DNA of 64,000 bases from Polymorphobacter megasporae (GTDB lineage: Bacteria > Pseudomonadota > Alphaproteobacteria > Sphingomonadales > Sphingomonadaceae), in contig NZ_CP081848.1 in NCBI RefSeq assembly GCF_018982885.2, positions 1,922,001 to 1,986,000 of the forward strand, read 5' to 3'. The notes beneath the pieces were generated by a model. The model was not told where the DNA came from, ran no database searches, and worked only from the letters and a program-made list of their open reading frames with translations. Position numbers and translations under genes: made by a program. This document shows, in pieces, positions 27,937 through 37,847 of this stretch (positions are counted from its first letter, which is position 1; each line of letters starts with the position of its first letter).

Positions 27937-28581
27937 ATGGGTCAAGTGAAGCGGCTTCCCCTCGGCGCGACGCTCCTGACGCTGCTGATGATTCCGGTCC
28001 TGATCGGCCTCGGGGTCTGGCAGCTTCAGCGGCGCGACTGGAAGCATCAGCTCATCGCCCGGCTTGAGGCGGCGAAGACGCTGCCGCCGGCCACCCCCCA
28101 CGACTATTACCGCGCGATGATCGGCGTCGCCGACCTCCAATACCGTCATGCCGAGGTCGACTGCCGCCCCGGCCGCATCGCGCCGTACGACGTCAAGGGC
28201 GGGACAAGCGCGGGAGGAGATGACGGAGGGCAGGGCGGCTTTCTCATCCTCGTCGACTGCAACGATCCAGCGCGGCACGCCAAGCCCGACCTCGTCGTCG
28301 TCGCCGGGTGGACGCTGCGCCCCGACACGATCAAGCAACTCGACCTCGACACGCATTTCAGCGGAACGCTGATCGAGCGGCCGTACGGCACCGAGCCGGG
28401 GCGGCCGCTGTTCATGCTGATCCCGACGACCGCCGCACCCGGGCTGCTGCCGTCGCGCGTGCCGGTGCCCGACGACCTGCCCGACAATCATCTGAGCTAT
28501 GCGATGCAGTGGTTCGCCTTCGCGGCGACGCTCGGGGTGATCTACGCGGTGTATGTCCGGCAGTGGCGGCGGCACGGCTGA
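27937..28581 (+). CDS. SURF1-family oxidase assembly protein
   Basis: A 214-residue protein with the SURF1 plan: an N-terminal membrane helix followed by LGVWQLQRRDWKHQLI (about 23-38), a soluble central domain, and a C-terminal NHLSYAMQWFAFAATLGVIY segment with the second helix. Surf1 helps insert haem a into subunit I. The ATG directly follows the DUF983 stop. A Gly-rich insert around residues 85-100 is a local oddity. Confidence 0.93.
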   Translation: MGQVKRLPLGATLLTLLMIPVLIGLGVWQLQRRDWKHQLIARLEAAKTLPPATPHDYYRAMIGVADLQYRHAEVDCRPGRIAPYDVKGGTSAGGDDGGQGGFLILVDCNDPARHAKPDLVVVAGWTLRPDTIKQLDLDTHFSGTLIERPYGTEPGRPLFMLIPTTAAPGLLPSRVPVPDDLPDNHLSYAMQWFAFAATLGVIYAVYVRQWRRHG

Positions 28582-28629
28582 CCCCCACGCCTTGCTCCCG
28601 CCGCACCGCGCCGCTAGACCGGCGACCCG

Positions 28630-30027
28630 ATGAATTATGTCAGCACGCGCGGGGCCGCGCCTTCCCTCGATTTCGAAGAGGTCACCCTCGCCGGGCTCGC
28701 TCCCGACGGCGGGCTGTATGTTCCCGCGCACTGGCCGACACTGTCGCGCGCCGAGATCGCCGGGCTGGCGGGACTCAGCTATGTCGAGACCGCGGTCCGC
28801 GTTTGCACGCCGTTCGTCGGCGACGCGCTGAGCGAGGACGAGCTGCGCCGCCTGCTGACCACCGCCTATGCCGGATTCAGCCATGCTGCGGTCGCGCCGC
28901 TCAAGCAGTTGGACGAGCGCAACTGGCTGCTCGAACTGTTCCACGGCCCGACATTGGCGTTCAAGGACGTCGCGATGCAGGCGCTCGGGCTGTTGTTCGA
29001 GACCTTCCTCGGGCGCCGGACCGAGCATCTGACGATCATCGGCGCGACGAGCGGCGATACCGGGTCGGCGGCGATCCATGCGCTCGCCGGCCGCGCGCAC
29101 CTCGACGTCTTCATGCTCCATCCGCTCGGGCGGGTGACCGACGTCCAGCGGCGACAGATGACGACGGTGCAGTCGCCGAACGTGTTCAATATCGCGGTCG
29201 AGGGCAATTTCGACGACGCGCAGGCGCTGGTCAAGGCGATGTTCAACGATCCGGGCTTCGCCGGAACATACCGGCTCGCGGCGGTCAATTCGATCAACTG
29301 GGCGCGGCTGATGCTCCAGATCGTCTATTATTTCTACGCCGCGGTCCGCCTCGGCGCGCCCGAGCGCAGCGTCAGCTTCAGCGTGCCGACGGGCAATTTC
29401 GGCGATATCTTCGCGGGCTATGTCGCGGCAAAGATGGGCCTGCCGATCGGCCGGTTGATCGTCGCGACCAACACGAACGACATCCTCCATCGCGCGCTGA
29501 GCGCGGGCGACTATTCGGTCGGCCATGTCGAGGCGACCGCCGCGCCGTCGATGGATATCCAGGTCAGCTCGAACTTCGAGCGGCTGTTGTTCGACCTGTA
29601 TGGGCGTGACGGCGCTGCGACGGCGGCGGCGATGACGGGGTTCGAGGCGACCAAGCGACTCGACCTGACGCCGACGATGCGCGCCGAAGCGGCGGCGCTG
29701 ATGACCAGCGCGCGGGTCGATGCCGACGGCATGGCGGAGGCGTTGCGCTGGGCGGCGTCGGAGTGCGGCGAACTCGTCGATCCGCACACCGCGATCGGGC
29801 TGGCGGCGGCGCGTGATCTGGCGGGTGAGATCGACGGTCCGATCGTGACGTTGGCGACCGCGCATCCGGCGAAGTTCCGCGACGCGGTCGAACGCGCCTC
29901 GGGACAGCGCCCGGTGCTGCCGTTGCGCGCTGCCGGGCTGTTCGACCGCGAGGAACGCTTCGCCACGCTTCCCGCCGAGTTGCGCGCGGTCGAAGCGTAT
30001 ATCGCCGAACGGGCGACGGCACGATGA
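28630..30027 (+). CDS. thrC: Threonine synthase
   Basis: A 465-residue PLP enzyme converting O-phosphohomoserine to threonine. The Schiff-base lysine is in LAFKDVAMQALG (about 114-125), and the phosphate-binding and core motifs IGATSGDTGSAAIHAL and VPTGNFGDIFAGY are present. It belongs to the long bacterial type. The start lies 48 bases after surf1; the stop overlaps the M16 peptidase start by four bases. Confidence 0.96.
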   Translation: MNYVSTRGAAPSLDFEEVTLAGLAPDGGLYVPAHWPTLSRAEIAGLAGLSYVETAVRVCTPFVGDALSEDELRRLLTTAYAGFSHAAVAPLKQLDERNWLLELFHGPTLAFKDVAMQALGLLFETFLGRRTEHLTIIGATSGDTGSAAIHALAGRAHLDVFMLHPLGRVTDVQRRQMTTVQSPNVFNIAVEGNFDDAQALVKAMFNDPGFAGTYRLAAVNSINWARLMLQIVYYFYAAVRLGAPERSVSFSVPTGNFGDIFAGYVAAKMGLPIGRLIVATNTNDILHRALSAGDYSVGHVEATAAPSMDIQVSSNFERLLFDLYGRDGAATAAAMTGFEATKRLDLTPTMRAEAAALMTSARVDADGMAEALRWAASECGELVDPHTAIGLAAARDLAGEIDGPIVTLATAHPAKFRDAVERASGQRPVLPLRAAGLFDREERFATLPAELRAVEAYIAERATAR

Positions 30028-31256
30028 CGACCCGGCTCACCACACTCGCCAACGGTGTCCGCGTCGTCACTCGGTCGATGCCGCACGTCGAGACCGTCGC
30101 GCTTGGGCTCCACGTCGACACCGGCGCGCGGTCGGAAACCGAGGCGACCAACGGCGTCGCACATCTGCTCGAGCATATGGTGTTCAAAGGCACCGCGACG
30201 CGGTCGGCGCGACGGATCGCCGAGGAGATCGAGGACGTCGGCGGGTCGCTCAACGCCTATACCGCGCGCGACATGACGGTGTTCCACGCGCGTCTGCTCA
30301 GCGCCGACACCCAGCTCGGCATGGAGATGATCGCCGACCTCGTCCGCGCCCCGCGATTCGACGAGGAGGAGCTCGAGCGCGAAAAGGCGGTCGTTCTGCA
30401 GGAACTCGGCGAGGCGCGCGACACTCCCGACGACATTGTCTTCGACCACCTCCAGGCCGCCGCCTTCCCCGACCAGTCGATCGGCCGGTCGATCCTCGGC
30501 TCCGAAGCGAGCATTGCCGCGCTGACCTCACGCGACCTGCGCGACTGGCTCGACGTCCAGTATCGCGGCGGATCGTGCATCGTCGCGGCGGCGGGCAAGG
30601 TCGACCACGACGCGCTCGTCACGCTGAGCGAGGCGCTGTTCGGCGACCTCGCCCCCGGCGTCCGCCCCGACACCGCCGCGGCGGTGTTCGCTCCCGGGGT
30701 GATCCACGACCGGCGCAAGTTCGAACAGGCGCACCTCACTTTGGGGCTGCCCGCTCCGGGAATCCACGACCCCGATTTCGACGCGATCGCGCTGTTCGTC
30801 ACCGCGGCGGGCGGCGGAGCGTCGTCGCGACTGTTCCAGGAGCTGCGTGAGGAGCGCGGCCTCGCTTATTCGGTCTATGCCTCGACGACGCCATACGCCG
30901 ACGCCGGGCTATTCTCGGTCTATCTGGCGACGGCGAAAAAGGACGCGGCGCGGGCGATGGACCTCGCGGTCAAGGTCCTCGGCGAGACCGCGAGCGCGCT
31001 GCGCCCCGACGAACTTGCGCGGGCCAAGGCACAGGTTCGTGCAGGCGTGCTGATGAGCCTCGAATCGCCGGGCGGCTGGGCCGAATATCTCGCGCGGCAG
31101 CTGCTCGCCCACGGCCACGTCAAGACCCCCGCCGACATCGTCGCGCGGATCGAGGCGGTCGACCTCGACATCGTCCGCGCCGCCTCGGCACGGATGATCG
31201 CCGGACCCTATGCGGTCGCCGACGTTGGCGCGGCGGCGGTGCGGCGGGCGGCGTGA
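30024..31256 (+). CDS. M16 zinc metallopeptidase (processing-peptidase-like)
   Basis: A 410-residue protein with the inverted zinc motif HLLEHMVFKG (HxxEH, about residues 49-53) and the third ligand glutamate about 75 residues later in KAVVLQELGEARDTPDD. The C-terminal domain has the substrate loop GGGASSRLFQELREERGLAYSVYA. It is close to bacterial relatives of the mitochondrial processing peptidase beta subunit. It is coupled to thrC and to the methyltransferase by four-base overlaps, a thrC-M16 link common in this class. Confidence 0.93.
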   Translation: MTTRLTTLANGVRVVTRSMPHVETVALGLHVDTGARSETEATNGVAHLLEHMVFKGTATRSARRIAEEIEDVGGSLNAYTARDMTVFHARLLSADTQLGMEMIADLVRAPRFDEEELEREKAVVLQELGEARDTPDDIVFDHLQAAAFPDQSIGRSILGSEASIAALTSRDLRDWLDVQYRGGSCIVAAAGKVDHDALVTLSEALFGDLAPGVRPDTAAAVFAPGVIHDRRKFEQAHLTLGLPAPGIHDPDFDAIALFVTAAGGGASSRLFQELREERGLAYSVYASTTPYADAGLFSVYLATAKKDAARAMDLAVKVLGETASALRPDELARAKAQVRAGVLMSLESPGGWAEYLARQLLAHGHVKTPADIVARIEAVDLDIVRAASARMIAGPYAVADVGAAAVRRAA

Positions 31257-32128
31257 AGCTCGATATTCTGACCGCGGAGCCGTGGGCCGACTATGGGCTG
31301 GTCGATTCGGGGCACGGTCGAAAGCTCGAACGCTACGGGCCGTACCGCTTCATCCGCCCTGAGCCGCAGGCATTGTGGTCCCCGGCGTCGCCCGACTGGC
31401 AGGCCAATGGCGAGTTCGTCGGCGGGTCGGAGGAGGACGGTGGCGGCCGGTGGAACCTCGACGGCACGGTGCCGCACGCGTGGCCGCTCGCCCGCGGCCC
31501 GCTCAAGTTCCGCGCGAACAACACCCCGTTCCGCCACCTCGGCTTCTTCCCCGACATGGAGGTCCATTGGGACTGGATGGCCGAGCGCGTTGGGGCGGGG
31601 AGCGAGGTGCTCAACGTCTTCGGCTACACCGGGGTCGGGACGCTGGCGTGCGCCGCGGCGGGGGCGGGGGTGACCCACCTCGATGCGTCGAAAAAGGCGG
31701 TGTCGGCGGCGGTCGAGAACCAGCGGCTCAGCGGCCTCGCCGACGCACCGGTCCGCTGGGTCGTCGACGATGCGCTCAAGTTCATGCGGCGCGAGGTCCG
31801 GCGCGCGCGGCGCTACGACGGGATCATCCTCGACCCGCCGAAATACGGGCGCGGCCCCGAGGGCGAGGTGTGGGAATTGTACCGCGACTTGCCCGAATTG
31901 CTGGCGTTGGCGCGCAGCCTGCTCGACGAGCGGTCGGCGTTCCTCGTCCTGACGGTCTACGCAATCCGCATGTCGGCGGTGGCGATCGCCGAACTTGCGG
32001 GCGAGGCGTTGGCGGGACTGGGAGGGACGATCACCGCAGGCGAGATGACGATCCGCGAGGAAGCCCGGGGGCGGCTGCTGCCGACCGCGATCTTCGTGCG
32101 GTGGGATGGCTCAGGCGCGAGTGCGTAG
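31253..32128 (+). CDS. Class I SAM-dependent rRNA methyltransferase
   Basis: A 291-residue protein of the RlmI/RlmK-like group. The SAM-binding motif VLNVFGYTGVGTLACAAAGA (about 115-134) is followed by DASKKAV and the catalytic-site motif ILDPPKYGRGPEGEVW (about 193-208). The target is probably a 23S rRNA cytidine or guanosine; the exact position cannot be read. The start overlaps the M16 stop by four bases and this is the last gene of the long + strand run. Confidence 0.88.
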   Translation: MKLDILTAEPWADYGLVDSGHGRKLERYGPYRFIRPEPQALWSPASPDWQANGEFVGGSEEDGGGRWNLDGTVPHAWPLARGPLKFRANNTPFRHLGFFPDMEVHWDWMAERVGAGSEVLNVFGYTGVGTLACAAAGAGVTHLDASKKAVSAAVENQRLSGLADAPVRWVVDDALKFMRREVRRARRYDGIILDPPKYGRGPEGEVWELYRDLPELLALARSLLDERSAFLVLTVYAIRMSAVAIAELAGEALAGLGGTITAGEMTIREEARGRLLPTAIFVRWDGSGASA

Positions 32129-32164
32129 CCTAAGGAAAGTCTGTCGGCGAATTCCGGAGCTTCC

Positions 32165-32545
32165 GTGATGATGCTTCGCAGTCTCGTGGCAGGCGTCCTT
32201 GCCTGTACATTGGCAACGGCCGGTAATGCCGCGCTGCATCGTGCCAGCGTCCGGGATGTTCGAGACTATGCGCTATCGGTCTGCTTGATACGGCAGAAAT
32301 CATCTGCCGATTTGCGCGATCAGGGGTTCGCCCTTGGCAGCATTCTGATGCAGCGGACCGACGGGACGATCGTCGGCTGGAAGATGCTCGAAACGACGGT
32401 CGCGCGCGAACTGTCGCGTCAGCCGATCCTGACGATCCATGGCGATGGCCCGGTTGGTCATGAAACGCCGGCTCCGCTGGCGCAGTGTCTCGACCTTCTA
32501 GAGGCTCCCGCCGTCCGGGCAGGGATGATGCGGCTGACGCGCTGA
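32165..32545 (+). CDS. Small secreted protein, unknown (Tai4-like layout)
   Basis: A 126-residue protein with a signal peptide (1-22, ending GNAA) and two cysteines in the mature part, in DYALSVCLIRQ and LAQCLDLLE, likely a disulfide. The helix pattern and spacing recall the periplasmic immunity proteins of the Tai4 family, but no matching amidase effector or type VI genes are present nearby, so this is only a resemblance. It starts at ATG after a GGAGCTTCC site. Confidence 0.5.
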   Translation: MMMLRSLVAGVLACTLATAGNAALHRASVRDVRDYALSVCLIRQKSSADLRDQGFALGSILMQRTDGTIVGWKMLETTVARELSRQPILTIHGDGPVGHETPAPLAQCLDLLEAPAVRAGMMRLTR

Positions 32546-32595
32546 CCGTCTGCCGATGTCAGCGATCCGCCGGCATGCCAGTCGCATCGCGCGGC

Positions 32596-34134
32596 CTACC
32601 CCCGCCGCCGCGCCTTCGGCTCGTCCGCCACGGCGACCTCGCTCCCCGCCGCGCGGAGTCCGCGCATGCGCTCCATCTCGCCGCGGAAGCGCCCCATCTC
32701 GCTCGCGGCGATGGTCGTGCCGCCGAGGAACTTGATGCCGGTCGGGTCGACGGGCTTTTCGTTGACCCAGACTTCGTAGTGGAGGTGGGGGCCGGTCGAC
32801 AGGCCGGTCGAGCCGACGTAGCCGATCACCTGCCCCTGCGCGACGAGCATGCCGGGCTTGACGGCGAATTTGCTCATGTGGGCGTAGGCGGTCATCAGCC
32901 CGGGGTGGTGGAGGATCTGGACGTAGTTGCCGTGCCCGCCGTGCCACCCGGCGAAGGTGACCTTGCCCGCCGCTGCCGCCATGATCGGCGAGCCCATCGC
33001 CGCGCCGAAGTCGGTGCCCTGGTGGAGCCGCGAGAAGCCGAGGATCGGGTGGAGGCGCATGCCGAAGCCGCTCGTCTCGTGCGCGCCGTCGACCGGGGTG
33101 CGCATCAGGCCTTTCTTGGCGCTCTCGCCATTGGCGCGGAAGAACATTGCCTTGCCGCCATAGGTCCAGCGCATCAGCTCGACCGGGTCGCCGTGCTCGG
33201 GGCGGAGCGCGGCGTACAACAGCCCGCCGGTCTCGGTCTCGCCGGTCGCGGCGCGGCGGTGCTCGAGGACAACGTCGAAGCGGTCGCGGCGTCCGACCTG
33301 CCGCTGCAGATCGAGGACGTAGGCGAGGTTCTGGCGATAGTCGGCGACCTGGCCCTCCGGGACGCCAGCGGCGCGAACCGCGCGGACGAGATTGGTGCCG
33401 ACGAGGCCGGTGACGCGGAGGGGCGTGCTATCGACTGCGATCGGGATGCGCTTGAGGTCGAGCGACCCGTCGGCGCTCCGTCCGACTTCGAGGCGGAGGT
33501 CGAACGCGGCGCGGAAGCCGAGGCTGGTCAGCGGGCGCGGGACGGTGCGGGTCTCGCGGCGGCCGAGGACGAGGTCGATTCCGGTCCCGGGGGCGATGGC
33601 GTGGACCGCGCTACCGACAAGCCGGGCGACGGTCGAAGCGTCGTCGGCACCAACCCCGGCACGGCGCAGCGCGGCACCGATGCCGTCACCGCGGCCGATG
33701 CGCGCGGTCGTCTCGATTTGCGGGCGCTCGGGAATTTCGCTGAGCGCCTCGACGTACTTCGTTGGCGGCGTCGTGCGGCCGGTCGTTGCGCCTGATGCCA
33801 AAGGCGCGATCGTGTCGGGGCGGGCGTCGTCGTACTGGACCGGGGTGAGTGTCGCGCGGACGGTCTGCGGCAGCGGGGCGATGCGGTAGCCGGCGACAAG
33901 CGCAGTCGCGCATAACGTCAGGACCAGCCCGAGGCCGAGCCACCAGTCACGGCTACCAATCGCCTGCCCGAGATCGACGCACAGGTCGAGGTCGGCGAAG
34001 CGGTCGAAGTCGAAGCGCGGCGCTTTGGGCCGCTCCGCCGTTGGGCGCGGCAGAAGGATAACGCGGCCCGGCCGTAATGCGACCGCGCCGCCACTGCCGG
34101 CACCGCCGAAGCTATTGATTCCCGGTTGATACAA
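32596..34134 (-). CDS. M23-family peptidoglycan endopeptidase, membrane anchored
   Basis: A 512-residue MepM-like protein. A cytoplasmic N-terminus of about 65 residues is followed by one membrane helix (about 66-85), an intermediate region with an OapA/LysM-like start (IGRGDGIGAALRRAGV), and the catalytic LytM domain (about 355-470). Zinc ligands are visible in HQGTDFG and HLHYEVW; the second catalytic His is in TAYAHMSKF. It probably cuts peptide cross-links for wall growth. The first codon in the frame is TTG at 34134; a downstream GTG start is possible. It is transcribed away from the helicase. Confidence 0.88.
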   Translation of the reverse strand: MYQPGINSFGGAGSGGAVALRPGRVILLPRPTAERPKAPRFDFDRFADLDLCVDLGQAIGSRDWWLGLGLVLTLCATALVAGYRIAPLPQTVRATLTPVQYDDARPDTIAPLASGATTGRTTPPTKYVEALSEIPERPQIETTARIGRGDGIGAALRRAGVGADDASTVARLVGSAVHAIAPGTGIDLVLGRRETRTVPRPLTSLGFRAAFDLRLEVGRSADGSLDLKRIPIAVDSTPLRVTGLVGTNLVRAVRAAGVPEGQVADYRQNLAYVLDLQRQVGRRDRFDVVLEHRRAATGETETGGLLYAALRPEHGDPVELMRWTYGGKAMFFRANGESAKKGLMRTPVDGAHETSGFGMRLHPILGFSRLHQGTDFGAAMGSPIMAAAAGKVTFAGWHGGHGNYVQILHHPGLMTAYAHMSKFAVKPGMLVAQGQVIGYVGSTGLSTGPHLHYEVWVNEKPVDPTGIKFLGGTTIAASEMGRFRGEMERMRGLRAAGSEVAVADEPKARRRG

Positions 34135-34377
34135 ACCGAACCCCCGCTCTGTCGCTCACCGTACCCGTGTGCCGCGATTAACCCCAAGTCAACGGCGGGG
34201 CCGACTGGCTGGTGCGACGATGCGGCGAAGCGATGACTTACAAGGTTCACTTGAATCGGCTTCGCAGCCATGGCATCAAGTCTCAGCCCATTATCCGTCA
34301 AAGGATGCGATGAGCCGAGCAGTGTTCCGCCGTACGCCCGTCTTGTATCCGGGCACCTCCGACCTCAGTTCGAGGTC

Positions 34378-36924
34378 ATGAGCGGATTGCTTCGCACTTC
34401 GGAGAACGCCCGCGAGGTTGGGCCCCGGGTCACTGCGGTTCTCGGTCCGACGAATACCGGCAAGACCTTTCTCGCGGTCGAACGGATGTGCGGTCACGCC
34501 AGCGGCATGATCGGCTTTCCGCTGCGGCTGCTCGCACGCGAAGTCTACGACCGCGTCGTCGCGATCAAGGGCGCAAGCCAGGTCGCGCTGATCACCGGCG
34601 AGGAAAAGATCGTCCCTGAGGGCGCGCGCTACTTCCTGTGCACCGCTGAATCGATGCCCCTGGATCGTGAAGTCGCGTTCGTCGCGATCGACGAGGGGCA
34701 GGTCGGGGCCGATCCGGCGCGGGGCCACGTCTTCACCGACCGCATGCTCCACATGCGCGGCTATGCCGAGACGATGATCCTCGGCTCGGAGACGCTGCGT
34801 CCGCTGATCCGCAGGCTCCTGCCGCGCGCCGAGATCATCACCCGGCCGCGCTTCTCGACGCTGACCTATGCCGGGCCGAAGAAGCTGTCACGGCTGCCGA
34901 AGCGGACCGCAATCGTCGCCTTCACCGCGCAGGAAGTCTATGCGCTCGCCGAGATGCTGCGGCGGCACAAGGGCGGCGCGGCGGTCGTCATGGGCTCGCT
35001 CAGCCCGCGGACGCGCAACGCGCAGGTCGCGATGTACCAGTCGGGCGAGGTCGATTATCTCGTCGCCACCGACGCGATCGGCATGGGGCTCAACATGGAC
35101 ATCGCCCATGTCGCCTTCGCCGGGTTGAGCAAGTTCGACGGCAAGCGCCACCGGCGGCTGACGGTCGCCGAGATGGCGCAGATCGCCGGGCGCGCCGGGC
35201 GCTACCAGAAGGACGGCAGCTTCGGCGTCGTCCAGCTCGGCCAGGATGCGGTGTCGACCTTCGAGGCCGAGGAGATCGCGGCGATCGAGGGGCATGTCTT
35301 TCCGCCGCTGACGCAGCTGACATGGCGCAACACCCACGCCGACTTCAACACGCTGCCGCGGCTGATCGGCTCGCTCGACGAGCGGTCGCCGCGGGCCGAG
35401 TTGGTCCGCGGTGATGACGCGATCGACCTTGCGGTGCTCAAACGGCTGGCGGGCGAGCCGTGGGTGATGGAGCGCGCGCACGGCCGCGGGCGGATCACGC
35501 GGCTGTGGTCGGCGTGCAGCCTGCCCGATTACCGCAAGACCGGGCCCGAGCAGCACACCCGGCTCGTCGGGCGGGTGTTCCGTCATTTGAGCGAGGGCGA
35601 CGGGACGCTGCCGGCGGCGTGGATCGCGAGCGAGGTCGCCGCGCTCGACAATGTCGCGGGCGACATCGGTACGATCGCCGACCGGATCGCGGCGGCGCGG
35701 ACATGGACCTATGTCGCGCACCGTCCCGGCTGGCTCGCCGACGGGACGCTGTGGGCCGACCGCACCCGCGAGCTCGAGGATCGGCTGTCGGACGCGCTCC
35801 ACGTCAAGCTGACGCAGCGCTTCGTCGACCGGCGGACCGCGGTGCTGCTCCGCGACCTCAAGATCAGGGGCGAGCAGCGCGTCGAAGTCGACCCAGACGG
35901 GTCGGTCGCGGTCGAGGGCGAGATCATCGGCACGCTCGACGGCTTCCGCTTTACCCCCGATCCGGCAGCGCGCGCGGGCGAGAAGCGGATGCTCCTTGCC
36001 GCCGCCGAACGCCATCTGCCGAAGGAATTCGAGCGCCGCTGCAATGCGCTCGCCGCCGCCCCCGACGGCGAGTTCAGCCTGTCGTTCGACGGGGCGCTGC
36101 CGCCGCGCATCCTGTGGAACGGCGCGCGGGTCGGGCTGCTACGGACCGGGCGCGACGCGCTGAACCCGCGCGTCGAGACCGATCGAGCACTGGAAGGCGT
36201 TGCCTTCGCCGATCGCCGCCGCGTCGCCGACCGGCTGACCGTGTGGTTCGCCGCGTCGCGCGACAAGCACCTCAGTTCGCTGATGTCGGTCGCCGCGCTG
36301 GTTCCCGAGGTTTCGCCCGCCGCGCGCGGACTGATCGTCCGGCTGGTCGAGACGATGGGCTGCCTGACGCGCGCGGCGGTGACCGCACAGGTCGACGCGC
36401 TGACCCGCGCCGACCGCAAGGCGCTGCTCGCTGCCGGCGTCAGGATCGGCGTCATCCACATCTTCATCGCTGCGGCGCTGCGCCCTGAACCGACCCGTTG
36501 GCGCCTCGCGCTGTGGGCGGTCGCGGAGGGCATCGCCATCCTGCCCGCGCCGCCGGTGCCGGGCCTTGTTACGGTCGATGTCGGCCCCGGCATCCCATCC
36601 GCTTTCTACGACGTCGCCGGCTTCTGGAGTATCGGTACGCACGCTGTCCGCATCGACATGGTCGATCGGCTGGCGCGCGCGATGCACGGCCAGCGCGATG
36701 GCCGCAGTCCGTTCGTGCCCGACGCCAACTGGATCGCCAGCGTCGGCATGAGCCGGGAGGGCTTCGCCCGCCTGATGCGCGCGCTCGGCTATCGGCCGAA
36801 GCTCGTCGACGGCACGGCGGCATTCGCGTGGGGAGGCTCGCGGATCGAGCCTCGCCGCGTCGAGGTCGTCGACGATGCCCCGGATTCTCCCTTCGCGATC
36901 CTTCGGCAAATGAAAGGACGGTAG
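34378..36924 (+). CDS. Suv3/MgpS-like DExH RNA helicase
   Basis: An 848-residue superfamily 2 helicase. Walker A GPTNTGKT is at 23-30, the Walker B/DExH variant in VAIDEGQVGAD at about 103-113, motif IV-V around GMGLNMDIAHVAF and motif VI QIAGRAGRYQ near 280. The C-terminal half holds the Suv3-type accessory domains. The mitochondrial relative Suv3 works with an RNA-degrading enzyme, so a role in RNA turnover is likely. The frame opens at 34270, but the helicase domain starts soon after the ATG at 34378, which is chosen. It is followed at once by S4, fdxA and carD genes. Confidence 0.87.
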   Translation: MSGLLRTSENAREVGPRVTAVLGPTNTGKTFLAVERMCGHASGMIGFPLRLLAREVYDRVVAIKGASQVALITGEEKIVPEGARYFLCTAESMPLDREVAFVAIDEGQVGADPARGHVFTDRMLHMRGYAETMILGSETLRPLIRRLLPRAEIITRPRFSTLTYAGPKKLSRLPKRTAIVAFTAQEVYALAEMLRRHKGGAAVVMGSLSPRTRNAQVAMYQSGEVDYLVATDAIGMGLNMDIAHVAFAGLSKFDGKRHRRLTVAEMAQIAGRAGRYQKDGSFGVVQLGQDAVSTFEAEEIAAIEGHVFPPLTQLTWRNTHADFNTLPRLIGSLDERSPRAELVRGDDAIDLAVLKRLAGEPWVMERAHGRGRITRLWSACSLPDYRKTGPEQHTRLVGRVFRHLSEGDGTLPAAWIASEVAALDNVAGDIGTIADRIAAARTWTYVAHRPGWLADGTLWADRTRELEDRLSDALHVKLTQRFVDRRTAVLLRDLKIRGEQRVEVDPDGSVAVEGEIIGTLDGFRFTPDPAARAGEKRMLLAAAERHLPKEFERRCNALAAAPDGEFSLSFDGALPPRILWNGARVGLLRTGRDALNPRVETDRALEGVAFADRRRVADRLTVWFAASRDKHLSSLMSVAALVPEVSPAARGLIVRLVETMGCLTRAAVTAQVDALTRADRKALLAAGVRIGVIHIFIAAALRPEPTRWRLALWAVAEGIAILPAPPVPGLVTVDVGPGIPSAFYDVAGFWSIGTHAVRIDMVDRLARAMHGQRDGRSPFVPDANWIASVGMSREGFARLMRALGYRPKLVDGTAAFAWGGSRIEPRRVEVVDDAPDSPFAILRQMKGR

Positions 36925-36927
36925 CTT

Positions 36928-37242
36928 TTGGTCCATGGTCAGGGTTTGCGGCTCGACAAATGGTTGTGGTTCGCAAGGTTGACGAAATCGCGCAGCGATG
37001 CGCAGCGGCTCTGCGAGAGCCGTCACCTGCGCCTCGACGGCCGGGTGATCGATCGCCCCTCGGCGCTGGTCCGCGCCGGGTCGGTGGTAAGTTTTCCCAA
37101 ACATGACGATGTCGTCGTCGTCAGGGTGCTCGGGATTGCCGAGCGGCGGGGGCCGTTCAGCGAAGCCCGCGAGCTCTACGCCGACCTGACGCGTAGTCGC
37201 GGGGCCGACCCACTGTTGACGGGAGCGCTTGCTGCCGTCTAG
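36928..37242 (+). CDS. S4-domain RNA-binding protein (Hsp15-like)
   Basis: A 104-residue protein with an S4 fold at about 7-55 (LRLDKWLWFARLTKSRSDAQRL, then RLDGRVIDRPS). Hsp15 binds free 50S subunits carrying nascent chains. No ATG exists in the frame, so the start is probably TTG at 36928, nine bases after AAAGGA and three bases after the helicase stop. Coupling to the helicase suggests a joint RNA-related function. Confidence 0.88.
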   Translation: MVHGQGLRLDKWLWFARLTKSRSDAQRLCESRHLRLDGRVIDRPSALVRAGSVVSFPKHDDVVVVRVLGIAERRGPFSEARELYADLTRSRGADPLLTGALAAV

Positions 37243-37274
37243 CAGGGGGTGGTTAGGCGACCTGGGGTTCGACA

Positions 37275-37616
37275 ATGACGTACGTGGTGACCGAGGCTTG
37301 CATCAAGTGCAAGTACATGGACTGTGTCGAGGTGTGCCCGGTCGACTGCTTCTATGAAGGCGACAACATGGTCGTCATCAACCCGTCCGAATGCATCGAC
37401 TGCGGCGTGTGCGAACCCGAATGCCCGGCCGAGGCGATCCTGCCCGATACCGAGGGCGGCCTCGACAAGTGGCTCGAATTGAACGCGACCTTCTCGGCGT
37501 CGTGGCCAAACATCACCGTCAAGGGCGCGACACCGCCCGACGCCGAAGCGCACAAGGGCGAAGAGGGCAAGTTCGACAAGTATTTCTCGGACAAGCCCGG
37601 AACCGACGGCCAATAG
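37275..37616 (+). CDS. fdxA: Seven-iron ferredoxin FdxA
   Basis: A 113-residue ferredoxin. The N-terminal cluster ligands are in [17 protein letters not shown] and the [4Fe-4S] set in [12 protein letters not shown], giving one [3Fe-4S] and one [4Fe-4S] centre. The C-terminal extension ([16 protein letters not shown]) is typical of FdxA. It carries electrons in the cytoplasm. The helicase-S4-fdxA-carD order is widespread in alphaproteobacteria. A strong hairpin with a T run follows the stop. Confidence 0.95.
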   Translation: MTYVVTEACIKCKYMDCVEVCPVDCFYEGDNMVVINPSECIDCGVCEPECPAEAILPDTEGGLDKWLELNATFSASWPNITVKGATPPDAEAHKGEEGKFDKYFSDKPGTDGQ

Positions 37617-37647
37617 GTCCGCCCCCCGTTTGGGGGAGGGTGCAGGG

Positions 37648-37683
37648 AACACAAAAGCGTGGAAAACTGCGCCTTTTTGTGTT
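37648..37683 (+). terminator. Terminator after fdxA
   Basis: AACACAAAAGCG (37648-37659) pairs with CGC then TTTTTGTGTT (37670-37683), with a short bulge, so the T-rich 3' arm works as the terminator tract. A shorter CCCCCC/GGGGG hairpin lies just upstream at 37622-37636. Together they separate fdxA from carD. Confidence 0.75.
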
Positions 37684-37847
37684 ACAACTTCGGTCGCGTC
37701 GCTCGTTCGTGACGCGGTTCCGGGTCGTGGCGCGGTGCGTCGGACCCGATTAGCGAAGGCACGCACGCAACCGTCCGCAGCCCCGATGTGATGCCGCCGT
37801 GTCCCCTCACGGATGGCCGCGCGACGCGGACCCAGAAAGGAACTTAC

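Noticed and set aside
27505-29865. A 786-codon minus-strand frame opposite the SURF1 and thrC genes
   Set aside because: Antisense shadow; thrC and SURF1 on the + strand have clear catalytic and family motifs and coupled starts.
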